Assembly: GCA_016125165.1 (NCBI GenBank)
Contig: WGMH01000006.1
Span: forward strand, 1 to 64,000
Length of the DNA: 64,000 nucleotides
From: Alphaproteobacteria bacterium
Lineage (GTDB): Bacteria; Pseudomonadota; Alphaproteobacteria; Micropepsales; Micropepsaceae
Direction: 5' to 3'
Program-made: the position numbers and the translations under genes
Shown here: positions 43,151-52,190 of the stretch, in pieces
Layout of the letters: every line of letters begins with the position of its first letter
How positions within the stretch are numbered: the stretch's first letter is position 1
Notes under the pieces: model-generated
Told to the model about the DNA's origin: nothing
Seen by the model: only the letters and a program-made list of their open reading frames with translations
Database searches by the model: none

Positions 43151-44287
43151 TCAGGCGGATTTTCCCCGCGCTTCAATGGGCCAGATGGCTTCCAGCACAT
43201 CGCCGCGCACGGCGTGAATCACATCATAGAGATTGACGGTGGGATCGCAGTGCGGAACCCGCGCAGACAACAAATCGCCGGGAACCAGCTTCGCATTGGT
43301 GGACGGATAAACAATGCCGCCCTGCTCATCGCCGAAATAGAAGTAGCTTGCTCCTTCCGGCGCACCGGATGCGAGCGCGGGCGTGCCCGCATCGGTGGCG
43401 AAGGATTTGAAACCCGCATCGGTGGTGGCCAGACCCTCGCGATTGGCGCTGATCACCGTCATCTGCACGAAGAGCGAGGTCTCGAAGGCGGGGCGCTCGC
43501 CATCCTTCTCCCACACCTCATTGTATTGCTTGTCCATGAAGATGTAGGAGCCGACCTGAAGCTCGTTCAGCACATGCGCATCCGGATCGATATCGAAGGT
43601 GCCGGTGCCGCCGCCGGAAATGATTTCGGCGTTCAGGCCCTTCGCTGCCAGCGCGTCGCGCACGTCGGCAACCTTTTTCAGAACGGCGAGCGATTGCTCG
43701 CTGCGATCCTTGCGGTTTTCGGTGTGCTGCGCCTGCCCGGCATAACATTGCAGACCGCGCCATATGAGCGATGGCGACTTCGCCATCTTCTCCACAAGCG
43801 CGATGGCGCGATCATCGGGCGCAATGCCGGTGCGGCTCATGCCGGGGTCGAGATCGGCCAGCACGTTCAGTTTCCTGCCACTGGCTTCGGCGGCGGCGGC
43901 AAGACGCGTGGCGATATCGGGGTTATCTACCGCAACGATGAGTTCGCGCGCTTTTGCGTTGAGCGCCATCAGGCGCGCGATTCCCGCTTCGGTAACGACA
44001 GGCGACGTGAGCAGCAGCGACTCGATGCCCGCTTCGGCCAGCGCCTCGGCTTCGCCGAGCTTGGCGCAGCACACACCGAGCGCACCGACGGCAATCTGGC
44101 GGCGCGCAATCTCCGCGCATTTGTGTGTCTTGGCATGGGGGCGCAGCGAAATGCCTTGCGCCTTCGCATGGGCGGACATCGCAGCGATGTTACGTTCCAT
44201 TACGTCAAGATCGACGACGAGCGCAGGGGTTTGCAGCTTTGCGCGCCCGCCCGGCACGCCGATGAGATTGGCATTCAACGCTGACAT
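43151..44287 (-). CDS. DSD1 family PLP enzyme (D-threonine aldolase / D-serine dehydratase-like)
   Basis: A 378-residue fold-type III PLP enzyme. The PLP lysine lies in RPHAKTHKC and the metal-binding C-terminal motif is PHCDPTVNLYD, both typical of the alanine-racemase-like DSD1 group. Members act on D-threonine, D-serine or 3-hydroxy-D-aspartate; the sequence does not settle which. The ATG at 44287 begins MSALNANLIGVPGG. It is divergent from the EamA transporter, about 100 bases apart. Confidence 0.85.
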   Translation of the reverse strand: MSALNANLIGVPGGRAKLQTPALVVDLDVMERNIAAMSAHAKAQGISLRPHAKTHKCAEIARRQIAVGALGVCCAKLGEAEALAEAGIESLLLTSPVVTEAGIARLMALNAKARELIVAVDNPDIATRLAAAAEASGRKLNVLADLDPGMSRTGIAPDDRAIALVEKMAKSPSLIWRGLQCYAGQAQHTENRKDRSEQSLAVLKKVADVRDALAAKGLNAEIISGGGTGTFDIDPDAHVLNELQVGSYIFMDKQYNEVWEKDGERPAFETSLFVQMTVISANREGLATTDAGFKSFATDAGTPALASGAPEGASYFYFGDEQGGIVYPSTNAKLVPGDLLSARVPHCDPTVNLYDVIHAVRGDVLEAIWPIEARGKSA

Positions 44288-44333
44288 GCGATTTTGTCCC
44301 TGACGTACGGCCTTCAAGCAACGCAACAATGGC

Positions 44334-44355
44334 ATGGCTCCCGCGCGCGGGCCAT
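44334..44355. repeat. Imperfect palindrome sharing the GGCCATGAC motif
   Basis: ATGGCTCCCGCG and CGCGGGCCAT form a near-perfect palindrome with no loop in the divergent spacer of the DSD1 and EamA genes. Its right half GCGGGCCATGACAA matches the hairpin ends at 32311-32335 and 32494-32518. It is not a terminator in this position, because it lies between starts. Confidence 0.6.
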
Positions 44356-44388
44356 GACAAGCTGCGCCTTCCCGTCCCGATAGTCCCA

Positions 44389-45225
44389 ATGACCCTGGCC
44401 CTTGGACTGATCCTTCTTTCCGCCGTTGTGCATGCGATCGTCAATATCCTGACGAAGCGGGCCGACGACAAATACGCCATGCGCCTTCTGATTGGCGTGT
44501 TCTCGGCGATCTTCGTGACGCCCGCCCTGTTTTTCGTGCCCCTGCCCCGTGGCGAGGCGGTCTGGCTGTTGGGCGGCACCGCGTTCGTGCACGCGATCTA
44601 TGAACTGTTGCTTGTGCGATCCTATGAGAGCGCGGCGTTCAGCGCGGTCTATCCGGTGGCGCGCGGCACGGGACCATTGTTCACCGCCATCGGTGCGATC
44701 CTGTTTCTCGGCGAACATGCGCCGCTGACCGAGATCATCGGCATTCTCATGGTATGCGGCGGGGTGATCACCATTGGCCTGTCACACCGCGCCAGCGACG
44801 GGATCGGAAAGGGCCTCGCCTACGCACTCGGCACCGGCTTCACCATCGGCTGTTACACGCTGATAGACGCGAGCGGCGTGCGCGCCGTGCCGGAGCCGCT
44901 GACCTATGTGCTGTGGTTCTTCGTGGCGCACGGATTCTGTGTGCTCGTGACGGCGCCGGGCATTCGTGGCCGCGCGGTGGTGCGCGAGGCGCGGCGGCAA
45001 TGGCGGCTGGGCCTTCTGCTCGGCGCGCTTTCCATCACCACCTATGGTTCGGCAATGCTCGCCTACCGCTTCGGCGCGACGGCGGAGCTTGCGGCCCTGC
45101 GCGAGACGAGTGTTCTTTTCGGCACGGCGCTCGCCATGACGTTCCTTGGTGAACCCATGACCCTCCGCCGCTGGATCGCCGCGGGCGTGATCGCGGCGGG
45201 TGCCATTCTGCTTCAGGCCGGATAG
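44389..45225 (+). CDS. EamA/DMT superfamily transporter
   Basis: A 278-residue integral membrane protein with about ten helices in two halves, each with an EamA-like pattern (ITKRADD, ELLLVRSYESAAFSAVYPVARG, then RETSVLFGTALAMTFLGEPM). The RETSVLFGTALAxxFLGE string is a good family signature. Substrate is unknown; relatives carry amino acids or other metabolites. The ATG at 44389 removes a polar upstream lead. The HDAC-like gene starts 9 bases after it. Confidence 0.87.
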   Translation: MTLALGLILLSAVVHAIVNILTKRADDKYAMRLLIGVFSAIFVTPALFFVPLPRGEAVWLLGGTAFVHAIYELLLVRSYESAAFSAVYPVARGTGPLFTAIGAILFLGEHAPLTEIIGILMVCGGVITIGLSHRASDGIGKGLAYALGTGFTIGCYTLIDASGVRAVPEPLTYVLWFFVAHGFCVLVTAPGIRGRAVVREARRQWRLGLLLGALSITTYGSAMLAYRFGATAELAALRETSVLFGTALAMTFLGEPMTLRRWIAAGVIAAGAILLQAG

Positions 45226-45234
45226 GTTAGACCG

Positions 45235-46266
45235 ATGAAAACTTTCTATTCGCCATCGCACCGCGATCATTCTCCACCCCATGAATTCGAGATGGGACGG
45301 TTGGCGCCTGCCGTTGAAATTCCCGAACGCGCCGAGCGCGTGCGCATGGAAGTCGAAGCGCGCAAGCTGGGGCCTGTCCTTGCCCCCTCGCCTTTTCCCG
45401 ACGCGGCGATACTGCGCGTGCACGATAGAGGCCTGTTCAAGACGCTTTGCGGCGCGCATGACGACTGGACGAAGCGCTATGGCGCGGATGCTCCCGCCGC
45501 CATTCCGTCCTGCTGGCCCGCGCGGGGCCTGCGCGAACGGCGCGAAGGCGATATCGAATCCCGGCTCGGCACCTATTGCTTCGACACCGCCACACCCATT
45601 GTGAAAGGCACCTGGGCGGCGGCGCGCAAGGCGGCGGACATCGCGCTCTCCGGTGCCGATGCCATCGCGAACGGCGCGCGCGCAGCTTTCGCGCTGGCGC
45701 GGCCGCCGGGTCATCACGCGAGCGGCGATGTCTATGGCGGCTATTGCTATCTGAACAATGTCGCCATTGCCGCGCAGTGGTTCGTGGATCGCGGGCTCAA
45801 GCCCGCCATCCTCGATGTGGACTATCACCACGGCAACGGCACGCAGACGATCTTCTACCGCCGCCGCGACGTGCTGTTCGTTTCCATCCACGCCGACCCC
45901 AGTTTTGCCTATCCACATTTTCTCGGCTTTGCCGATGAGGCGGGCGAAGGCGATGGCGAAGGCTTCAACCTGAACCTGCCTTTGACCGCGGGCACCGGAT
46001 GGGATGGCTATTCACAAGCGCTTGATAAGGCCCGGTCGCGCATCGAAGCCTTCGGAGCCGATGTTATGCTCGTATCGCTGGGGCTGGACACGTTCGAATA
46101 CGATCCGATCTCGCAACTGCGCCTGAAAACAGAAGATTATCTGCGGATGGGCGAATGCCTGGCACGGCTCGACAAGCCCGTGCTGTTCGTTTTCGAGGGC
46201 GGTTACAATGTGGAACATCTGGGCACGATCACGGCCAATGTGCTGGAAGGCTTTAGCGGCGCTTAG
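45235..46266 (+). CDS. Histone deacetylase family / acetylpolyamine amidohydrolase
   Basis: A 343-residue zinc-dependent deacetylase of the arginase-like HDAC fold. Seen: RPPGHHA (the two active-site His residues), LDVDYHHGNGTQ (metal Asp and His), and VSLGLDTFEYDP (metal Asp). The N-terminal YSPSHRDHSPPHEFE and EIPERAERV are typical of bacterial acetylpolyamine amidohydrolases. So removal of acetyl groups from polyamines or related small molecules is more likely than protein deacetylation. It is 9 bases after the EamA gene. Confidence 0.92.
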   Translation: MKTFYSPSHRDHSPPHEFEMGRLAPAVEIPERAERVRMEVEARKLGPVLAPSPFPDAAILRVHDRGLFKTLCGAHDDWTKRYGADAPAAIPSCWPARGLRERREGDIESRLGTYCFDTATPIVKGTWAAARKAADIALSGADAIANGARAAFALARPPGHHASGDVYGGYCYLNNVAIAAQWFVDRGLKPAILDVDYHHGNGTQTIFYRRRDVLFVSIHADPSFAYPHFLGFADEAGEGDGEGFNLNLPLTAGTGWDGYSQALDKARSRIEAFGADVMLVSLGLDTFEYDPISQLRLKTEDYLRMGECLARLDKPVLFVFEGGYNVEHLGTITANVLEGFSGA

Positions 46267-47260
46267 CACGCTGGCTGTTCTTTCCAGCGCACCGGCAAGC
46301 GCTTCCCCAACCTCTGCCGCGCTGGATGCTTCGGTTGCGGCAGAAGTGCCGAACGGATTTTCCGGCGTTGTGCTGGTCGCAAAGGATCATGCGGTCATAC
46401 TCGAAAAGGCTTACGGCGCAATCGATGGCGTGGCACCGAAAGCTGATTCAAGGTTCTGGATCGCATCGGGCGGCAAGCAGTTCGTTTCCGCGGCCATTCT
46501 CAAATGTGCCCAAAAGGGCTGGCTGAAGCTCTCCGATCCCATCTCGCGCTTCTTTCCCAACGCCCCGGCGGACAAGCGCGCGATCACCATCAAACAATTG
46601 CTCTCGCACACCTCGGGATTTGGACAAAGCTACGCGTCAGAAGCCGCAAACGAACGCACCGACGCCGTGCGCCTGATGCTGGCAGAACCGCTGATCGACA
46701 AGCCCGGCGCGAAATTTCACTATTCCAACAGCAATTATCAGCTTGCCGCCGCCATCGTGGAAGTCGCGAGCGGCGAGGACTATCAAGACTTTGCCGAGCG
46801 CGAACTGTTTCGTCCCGTGGGCCTCAGCCATACCGGCTTCTCCGGATGGCCGGGGGCGGACAAGGTGGCGCTCGCACGCGAGCCACTTCCGGAGCGATTG
46901 AAAAGCCGGCGGTGGGGTGAAGCAGGCACCTTTTCGTCAGCAGGCGATCTGTATCGCTGGTACAGCGCACTGCGCGCGGGCCGCGTTCTGGACAAGCAGA
47001 GTACCAACGAACTCTTTTCACCTGCCGCCGAAATTCAGGAAGGCAATGCCGCGCTGGGATGGTTCACCGGCAAGACAGACAAGGGCACGGCGCGCATCTT
47101 CACGCGCGGCAATGAGGATTGGGGCCCGAATGCGCTGATCTATGCCTATCCGGCGCGCGACACGGTCATCGTTGTTCTGACACATGCGGGCGACGCGAAT
47201 GACGATGCATCGTGGTCGCGCCTGATCCACGCAAAACTTGAAGCCGCATTGAACCTTTAG
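46238..47260 (+). CDS. Serine hydrolase, class C beta-lactamase family
   Basis: A 340-residue secreted serine hydrolase. The signal peptide MCWKALAALSTLAVLSSAPASAS starts inside the end of the HDAC gene (29-base overlap). The catalytic S-x-x-K is ASGGKQF, the Y-x-N motif is YSNSN, and the third box is weak (FTRGNEDWG replaces the usual HTG/KTG). It is probably an esterase or D-aminopeptidase rather than a true beta-lactamase. The ATG at 46238 is chosen for the signal peptide. Confidence 0.85.
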   Translation: MCWKALAALSTLAVLSSAPASASPTSAALDASVAAEVPNGFSGVVLVAKDHAVILEKAYGAIDGVAPKADSRFWIASGGKQFVSAAILKCAQKGWLKLSDPISRFFPNAPADKRAITIKQLLSHTSGFGQSYASEAANERTDAVRLMLAEPLIDKPGAKFHYSNSNYQLAAAIVEVASGEDYQDFAERELFRPVGLSHTGFSGWPGADKVALAREPLPERLKSRRWGEAGTFSSAGDLYRWYSALRAGRVLDKQSTNELFSPAAEIQEGNAALGWFTGKTDKGTARIFTRGNEDWGPNALIYAYPARDTVIVVLTHAGDANDDASWSRLIHAKLEAALNL

Positions 47261-47829
47261 ACCTTCGGCGGTTCCGGCGTGGAGGGATTGTTGGCGCGCG
47301 GCTCGGTTTCCTGCCGCTTGCGAAAGGCTTCGGCGGCGGCTTTCACCGCGTCTTCGGCCTTGCTCTTGCGGCGGCCGGCCTGATCCTGGAGCTGGTCAAT
47401 CGCCCGGTCCACCGCAGCCTTCACGGTAGCCGCCGTGCCACCCTTTTCATATTCGCGCACGATGACCGTTTCGAGCTGCGAGATGATCGTATCGATGGAG
47501 AATTTTTCCTTCAGATGCGGCTCATCCTCATCCAGTTCGCCATAGACATTGATGATGCTTTCGCTGCGGCGGCCCCATTCCAGAACCTTGTAGAAGCGTT
47601 CACCCTCGCGCTCGCCCCGGAAAATGAGATCGATGATCGCCGCCACCAGCGATGCGGGCATCAGGAAGAAATCGCGCACATTGTCGAGGAACATCTTGAA
47701 CTCGAACACCGCCACGTCGCGCAGAAATTTCCAGCGCTCGTCTGCATTGACGGGCGGACGGGGCGCGCGGGCAGCATCGCCGGATGCGTGCGAGATGGGC
47801 TCGGGAGAAGCGGATGGCGGTTCGAACAT
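47257..47829 (-). CDS. Conserved hypothetical cytoplasmic protein
   Basis: A 190-residue protein with no domain I can name. The middle has a well-ordered block: LRDVAVFEFKMFLDNVRDFFLMPASLVAAIIDLIF, then FYKVLEWGRRSESIINVYGE. This hydrophobic stretch may associate with membranes. The C-terminal part is helical and basic (AAVDRAIDQLQDQAGRRKSKAEDAVKA). Its stop overlaps the convergent serine hydrolase by 4 bases. Function is unknown. Confidence 0.7.
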   Translation of the reverse strand: MFEPPSASPEPISHASGDAARAPRPPVNADERWKFLRDVAVFEFKMFLDNVRDFFLMPASLVAAIIDLIFRGEREGERFYKVLEWGRRSESIINVYGELDEDEPHLKEKFSIDTIISQLETVIVREYEKGGTAATVKAAVDRAIDQLQDQAGRRKSKAEDAVKAAAEAFRKRQETEPRANNPSTPEPPKV

Positions 47830-47861
47830 GTCCGCCTTATAGCGACAAACGGCGCCGCACG

Positions 47862-48791
47862 TCAGGTCCCAGCCGCGCCTGTGTCAGCAATACGCACAGG
47901 CCCGCGGAATTGCCGCAAAAGGGTGGGAAGCCAGCGCCCGGCAAAATGCGCATCGAGATGATGGAATGCAGCGGGCAAATCCTGCCAGCCCAGCTCGGCG
48001 ACTTCATGGTGAACGCCATGGTAATTGCCATTCAGCACCAGCCATGACAGCAAGGGCGGCAGGCGCGTGTTGTGCGCGGCGTTTCCGGCATCGCGCGCAG
48101 TCCCGTAATGCGGCGCGTTGTCGAGCAGTGACAGTACGGTCCAGCGCGCAAGGATGCACAGTGCAAACACCGGCCAGCCGCGGCCCCACGCCATCACGGC
48201 CAAGGACATCAGGGACAGCGTGGCGAGAAAATCGGTGCGCATGCGGCGGCGGCGCGACGGATCGGTGAACGTGCGCAGCGCCGCCTGCTTTACGTTGGCG
48301 CTGTCTTCGCCTGCCATCAGCCTTCTGATTGCCCAGCGTGTTCCGGTTGACGGCAGAAGAACGGGCAAGGGCGTGAGACTGGCCTTCAACGTGCCTCCCC
48401 CCAGAAGTGTGAAATAATAACCGATCGCCGCCACGAACCAGCTTTTTCCTTCGGGATAGTCTTCCGGACGGTCAAAGCTGTGACGGTTGGCGCGGTGATG
48501 CATGAGATGGCCGAAGCGCATCGAATCGAAACTGAGGCCGATGGAAATGCCCAGCAGGCGGCCAACCATCAGATTGACGCCAGACGAAGCAAACAGCTTG
48601 GCGTGGATGGCTTCATGCATCAGGCCCCAATGCATGGGCGCGGTAAGCGCGGCCAGTGCAACAAGCGCCGCTTTGCCGCCAAACGGCAGCGGCCCGAACA
48701 GGAGCGGCGCGAAATACACGGCAACGACAATGCCACCCGCAAGCGCCAGCAACGCGATGTTGAGCGGCGTGGCGCTCCTCTTCGGCTCCAT
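47862..48791 (-). CDS. Fatty acid desaturase family protein
   Basis: A 309-residue membrane-bound di-iron protein. The three histidine boxes are MHEAIHA (residues 58-64), HLMHHRANRH (95-104) and GNYHGVHHE. Membrane helices surround them. It may desaturate or hydroxylate an acyl chain, sphingolipid or other hydrophobic substrate. The ATG at 48791 begins MEPKRSATPLN; the long open frame before it is out of family and overlaps the YceI gene. It lies 33 bases beyond the hypothetical gene at 47257-47829. Confidence 0.88.
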   Translation of the reverse strand: MEPKRSATPLNIALLALAGGIVVAVYFAPLLFGPLPFGGKAALVALAALTAPMHWGLMHEAIHAKLFASSGVNLMVGRLLGISIGLSFDSMRFGHLMHHRANRHSFDRPEDYPEGKSWFVAAIGYYFTLLGGGTLKASLTPLPVLLPSTGTRWAIRRLMAGEDSANVKQAALRTFTDPSRRRRMRTDFLATLSLMSLAVMAWGRGWPVFALCILARWTVLSLLDNAPHYGTARDAGNAAHNTRLPPLLSWLVLNGNYHGVHHEVAELGWQDLPAAFHHLDAHFAGRWLPTLLRQFRGPVRIADTGAAGT

Positions 48792-48915
48792 GTCCCCCTG
48801 ACCCTGGCAGATTGCCGACGCCACATGATGGCGGATGGCAACGCGGATCGCCACTCCGAACGATCCACGCACCGCAATGCCAATGGGAAGCGTTGCCGAT
48901 TGGAAACAAGGAGCG

Positions 48916-49524
48916 CTACTGCAATTCGCCTTCGGCTTCGATGCGCAAGCCAACCTCGTCGCTGACAAGGCCGCTCCAGATCGTATTGTCGAGGCCGAAA
49001 TCGGAACGCTTGATGGTTCCCTTGGCGTCGAAGCCGATACGATAGGGCTGGAACGGTATGGGCGAATTGCGGCCCCCATTGAAGACCACATCAAGGGTGA
49101 TGGATTTGGTGACACCAGCGATGGTGAGATCGCCTGTCACGGTGCCGGTGTTGGCGCCCGTGGCAGCGATGGCCGTGGACCGGAATTGCGCGGTGGGAAA
49201 TTTATCGGCCTTGAACAACCGCTTCAGGATGCCATCAAGCGCGGCAACGTGGGTGTCGATATCGGTCATGTCGATGACCGCATCGATGGTGCTGGCTTGT
49301 GGCGCATCCGGATCGAAGTTTGCCGTACCCGTGACCTTGCCGAAGCGCCCGAAAAACGTGGAAAGCCCCATGTGCATAATATCGAAGCCGACCTGCGTGT
49401 GATCGGGGTCGAAGGCATAGGTGCCCTTCTTCACATTCTCGATGGAGGCCGGCGCGGCCGCGGCGGGCGTGCCTGCCGCCGCCCAGCCCATCAGCAACAA
49501 CGCAACCACAGACAGCGAACGCAT
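48916..49524 (-). CDS. YceI family protein
   Basis: A 202-residue secreted protein with signal peptide MRSLSVVALLLMGWAAAGTPAAAA. The YceI core has YAFDPDHTQVGFDIMHMGLSTFFGRF and the later LTIAGVTKSITLDVVF, then KGTIKRSDFGL. The beta-barrel family binds isoprenoid-like lipids (YceI of E. coli carries polyisoprenoids). Start 49524 has a clear signal peptide. It is divergently neighboured by a thioesterase with about 110 bases between. Confidence 0.93.
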   Translation of the reverse strand: MRSLSVVALLLMGWAAAGTPAAAAPASIENVKKGTYAFDPDHTQVGFDIMHMGLSTFFGRFGKVTGTANFDPDAPQASTIDAVIDMTDIDTHVAALDGILKRLFKADKFPTAQFRSTAIAATGANTGTVTGDLTIAGVTKSITLDVVFNGGRNSPIPFQPYRIGFDAKGTIKRSDFGLDNTIWSGLVSDEVGLRIEAEGELQ

Positions 49525-49637
49525 GCGCAATCCTCTCAAGCAGCATTGCATCCTGCCGCAAGCTAGCATGATTTGCGCAGAGTTGCCCGCGCCCAAACGC
49601 GCGCGCGGGTTACGATGTGTTCACAAATTCGCGCGGC

Positions 49638-50102
49638 TCAATCTTCGAAGAGATTCTCAAGCGAGAATTTGGGGGCATCTTCGCCTTTGGCCGGACGGAT
49701 AATCTTGAAGATGCCGTTCGCGCGCAGGCATGGCTCGCCATCCGCCGTCGCGGTGCCCTGGGCAAACAGCAGGTTGCGCGTCACGCGCACCGCTTCGGCC
49801 CTGCCCTCGACCCAACTGCCCAGCGGCGCGGGCGCCAGATAATCGCAGGTGAGATTGATGGTGGGCAGGAAGCCCAGATCCGTGCCCGCCTGATAGCGCG
49901 CAGCAATAGGAAGCTGCATGTCCGCAAAGGTGGCGAGCATGCCGCCATGCGCCACACGACCCGGATTGCAGTGCCGCATCTCGACGCGAAAGCCGATGCG
50001 CAGCAGCTTGCCATCCCAATGGCCATAAAGCGGGCCGTTGCTCTCCAGAAAACCGGTGTTGAAGTTCAGCTTGCGAAAGCCTTCGGGGACATTGTCGCTC
50101 AT
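49638..50102 (-). CDS. PaaI family thioesterase
   Basis: A 154-residue hot-dog-fold thioesterase. The conserved NPGRVAHGGMLATFADMQL motif and GFLPTINLTCDYLAPAPLG match the PaaI/YdiI group, which cleaves acyl-CoA thioesters. Its start at 50102 begins MSDNVPEGFRK. The substrate cannot be told from the sequence. It stands alone on its strand between YceI and a sulfotransferase. Confidence 0.9.
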   Translation of the reverse strand: MSDNVPEGFRKLNFNTGFLESNGPLYGHWDGKLLRIGFRVEMRHCNPGRVAHGGMLATFADMQLPIAARYQAGTDLGFLPTINLTCDYLAPAPLGSWVEGRAEAVRVTRNLLFAQGTATADGEPCLRANGIFKIIRPAKGEDAPKFSLENLFED

Positions 50103-50225
50103 GGCGGTCTCGAAAATTGCGGTTCACGGCTGCTCTAGCCCGTGGCGGGGCCGCAACTCAAGCGCCCGCGCGCTTGCCGCAGCGTGCAATTGACTTGCCG
50201 GAAGGGGCGCGGCAACACTCGGCCC

Positions 50226-50975
50226 ATGCGTGGATTGCTGCGACTGGCACGGCACACGACGTTCTGTCTGTGCGACACGGCCCGCTTGGGCCATGATTAT
50301 GCTTTCCGGGAACGGTTCAATATCGCCGTTTTCATCTCGCCCAAACGCGACTTCCTGTTCACCAAGAACGAGAAATGCGGCAACAACACCGCGCGGATTA
50401 CCTTGCAGCACCTGGTGGCGGAGAAGCCGCTGCCGGAAGGGTTCAAGGACTCCAACCGCTGGTTCGCGCCGCTGCGTCAGCCGAGCGATCTGGGCCTTTC
50501 GGATATCCGCGACATCAACAGCACCATCCCCTTCAAATTCGCGGTGGTGCGTAATCCGTTTTCGCGCACGCTGTCCTCCTACCTCAACAAGTTCGCAACG
50601 CGCGCGGGAAAACGCGACCGCTTTGCGCAGAAGCTGGGCGGCGATGCCAATCTGAGCTTTGCCGAATTCGTCGCGCTGGTGGGCAAGCAGAAGCCGCTGG
50701 AGATGGACCCGCACTGGCGCGTGCAATACGACAACATCTTCTGCGACGTAATCCGCTATGACCATTACGTACGCTTCGAAAACATGGATGCCGAATTTGC
50801 CGAGGTGCTGAACCGCATTGGCGGCAAGGCGGATATTCGCAATGTGCGCAAGAACGAATATCGCGCGGGCGACAAGATTGCCCAGTACTACACGCCGGAA
50901 ATCGCCGAGCAGGTGCGCGCGATCTATGCGCGCGATTTCGCGCAATTCGGCTATCCGCTGGAATTGCCGGTCTAG
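50226..50975 (+). CDS. Sulfotransferase family 2-like protein
   Basis: A 249-residue protein of the Golgi-type sulfotransferase 2 group. The PAPS 5'-phosphosulfate loop is KNEKCGNNTARITLQHL and the 3'-phosphate motif VVRNPFSRTLSSY. The acceptor is unknown, perhaps a surface polysaccharide. The ATG at 50226 follows a GC-rich spacer and is chosen because homology begins there. Its end overlaps the convergent flavin monooxygenase by 4 bases. Confidence 0.85.
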   Translation: MRGLLRLARHTTFCLCDTARLGHDYAFRERFNIAVFISPKRDFLFTKNEKCGNNTARITLQHLVAEKPLPEGFKDSNRWFAPLRQPSDLGLSDIRDINSTIPFKFAVVRNPFSRTLSSYLNKFATRAGKRDRFAQKLGGDANLSFAEFVALVGKQKPLEMDPHWRVQYDNIFCDVIRYDHYVRFENMDAEFAEVLNRIGGKADIRNVRKNEYRAGDKIAQYYTPEIAEQVRAIYARDFAQFGYPLELPV

Positions 50976-52135
50976 TCAATCAGGCTTTTTGTTCCCGCCA
51001 GAAAAATCGGTGAGAGCAGCGGGAACACGCCCGGCACCTTCACAAGCGCCAAAACGAGATTGCGCAGCCGCAGCTGAAACGGCGTAGCCGGGACAAGCTG
51101 GGCTGCCGTGTCGCGCCCGGACTTCTGCTTCCTGCGCAACGGCCTTTGCATCGCACGTTCATACCGCGCGAGCGCCTTGGCGACGGACTTGTGCTTGCGC
51201 AATTGCGCAGCCAATTCATACGCCATGCCCATGCCGAGCGAGGCGCCCTGCCCGGCCAGCAACGACACCGCCGCGCAAGCATCGCCGATCAGGACAACGC
51301 GATTGCTGTACCACCGCGGCAGTTCAATCTGCGCGACGTGGTCATAATAGATGCTCCCGGCATTGCGCGCCTTTTCCAGCGCGGTGGGCACATGCCAGCC
51401 AAGCCCCCCATAGACGCACTGCAATTCGGCAGCAGGATTTTGCGGCAAATCCTTGCGATCCGTCTTGTGCACAAAGAACGAGGCCACGCGGCCATCGCGC
51501 AGACCATAAAGGCCAATCGTGCGCCCCGGAACGGAAACGAGTTTGAATTCTCCGTTCAATTCCCGGCGCGTTGCATCGTCGGAATAGATGAAGGCGGCCG
51601 TCTGATAGCCGAGGTCACGGAAGAACTGTGTCTGCGGCCCGAAAGCCTTTTCGCGCACGATGGAATGGATGCCGTCCGCGCCAACGAGAAGGTCGGCTTC
51701 AAGCCTTGTGCCGTCAGCGAGCGTGACAGTGACGCCGTCCGTGCGATTGTCGATGCCGGTGAGCATTGCGCCATAGCGCATGTCTATCGACGCGGGCAGA
51801 AATTCAAACAACTGACGCTCCAGATCGCCGCGCATCAGGCTGAGAAGTTTGCCACCCATCGCCTTTGCGAGGCGGTCGTAGGAGATGCTGGCCTCGCGCC
51901 TGCCTTGGCCATCGATCCAGATCACCTCCGGCACATGATAGGCCACCTCGCGCAGCCGCCCGAGAAGGCCCATGTGCCGCGCCACATCGAAGCCGGTGCC
52001 GAAAAAGTCGATCATGTAGCCTTCTTCGCGAAGGCCATGCGCGCGCTCCAGCACAATCACATCCCAGCCATCGCGCGCCAGCCACCAGGCAGCGGTAAGC
52101 CCGGAAATGCCCGCGCCGCAGATGATCGCTCTCAT
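50972..52135 (-). CDS. FAD-dependent monooxygenase
   Basis: A 387-residue flavoprotein of the aromatic-ring hydroxylase fold. The FAD-binding GAGISGLTAAWWLARDG is at the start, the DG motif GADGIHSIVRE mid-protein and the GD motif VVLIGDACAAVS with the GQGASLGMGMAYEL helix later. It probably hydroxylates an aromatic or polyketide-like substrate with NAD(P)H. The C terminus adds a basic helical stretch and a final hydrophobic segment. Start 52135 puts the dinucleotide fold at residue 3. Confidence 0.9.
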   Translation of the reverse strand: MRAIICGAGISGLTAAWWLARDGWDVIVLERAHGLREEGYMIDFFGTGFDVARHMGLLGRLREVAYHVPEVIWIDGQGRREASISYDRLAKAMGGKLLSLMRGDLERQLFEFLPASIDMRYGAMLTGIDNRTDGVTVTLADGTRLEADLLVGADGIHSIVREKAFGPQTQFFRDLGYQTAAFIYSDDATRRELNGEFKLVSVPGRTIGLYGLRDGRVASFFVHKTDRKDLPQNPAAELQCVYGGLGWHVPTALEKARNAGSIYYDHVAQIELPRWYSNRVVLIGDACAAVSLLAGQGASLGMGMAYELAAQLRKHKSVAKALARYERAMQRPLRRKQKSGRDTAAQLVPATPFQLRLRNLVLALVKVPGVFPLLSPIFLAGTKSLID

Positions 52136-52190
52136 GGTGTTTCCTCCGGATGGACGATGCGTGCGAGCCGCGATGCCGATCCGCCTGGCA

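Noticed and set aside
46238..47260. True class C beta-lactamase (resistance gene)
   Set aside because: The S-x-x-K and Y-x-N motifs are present, but the KTG box is missing and the rest resembles general serine hydrolases.
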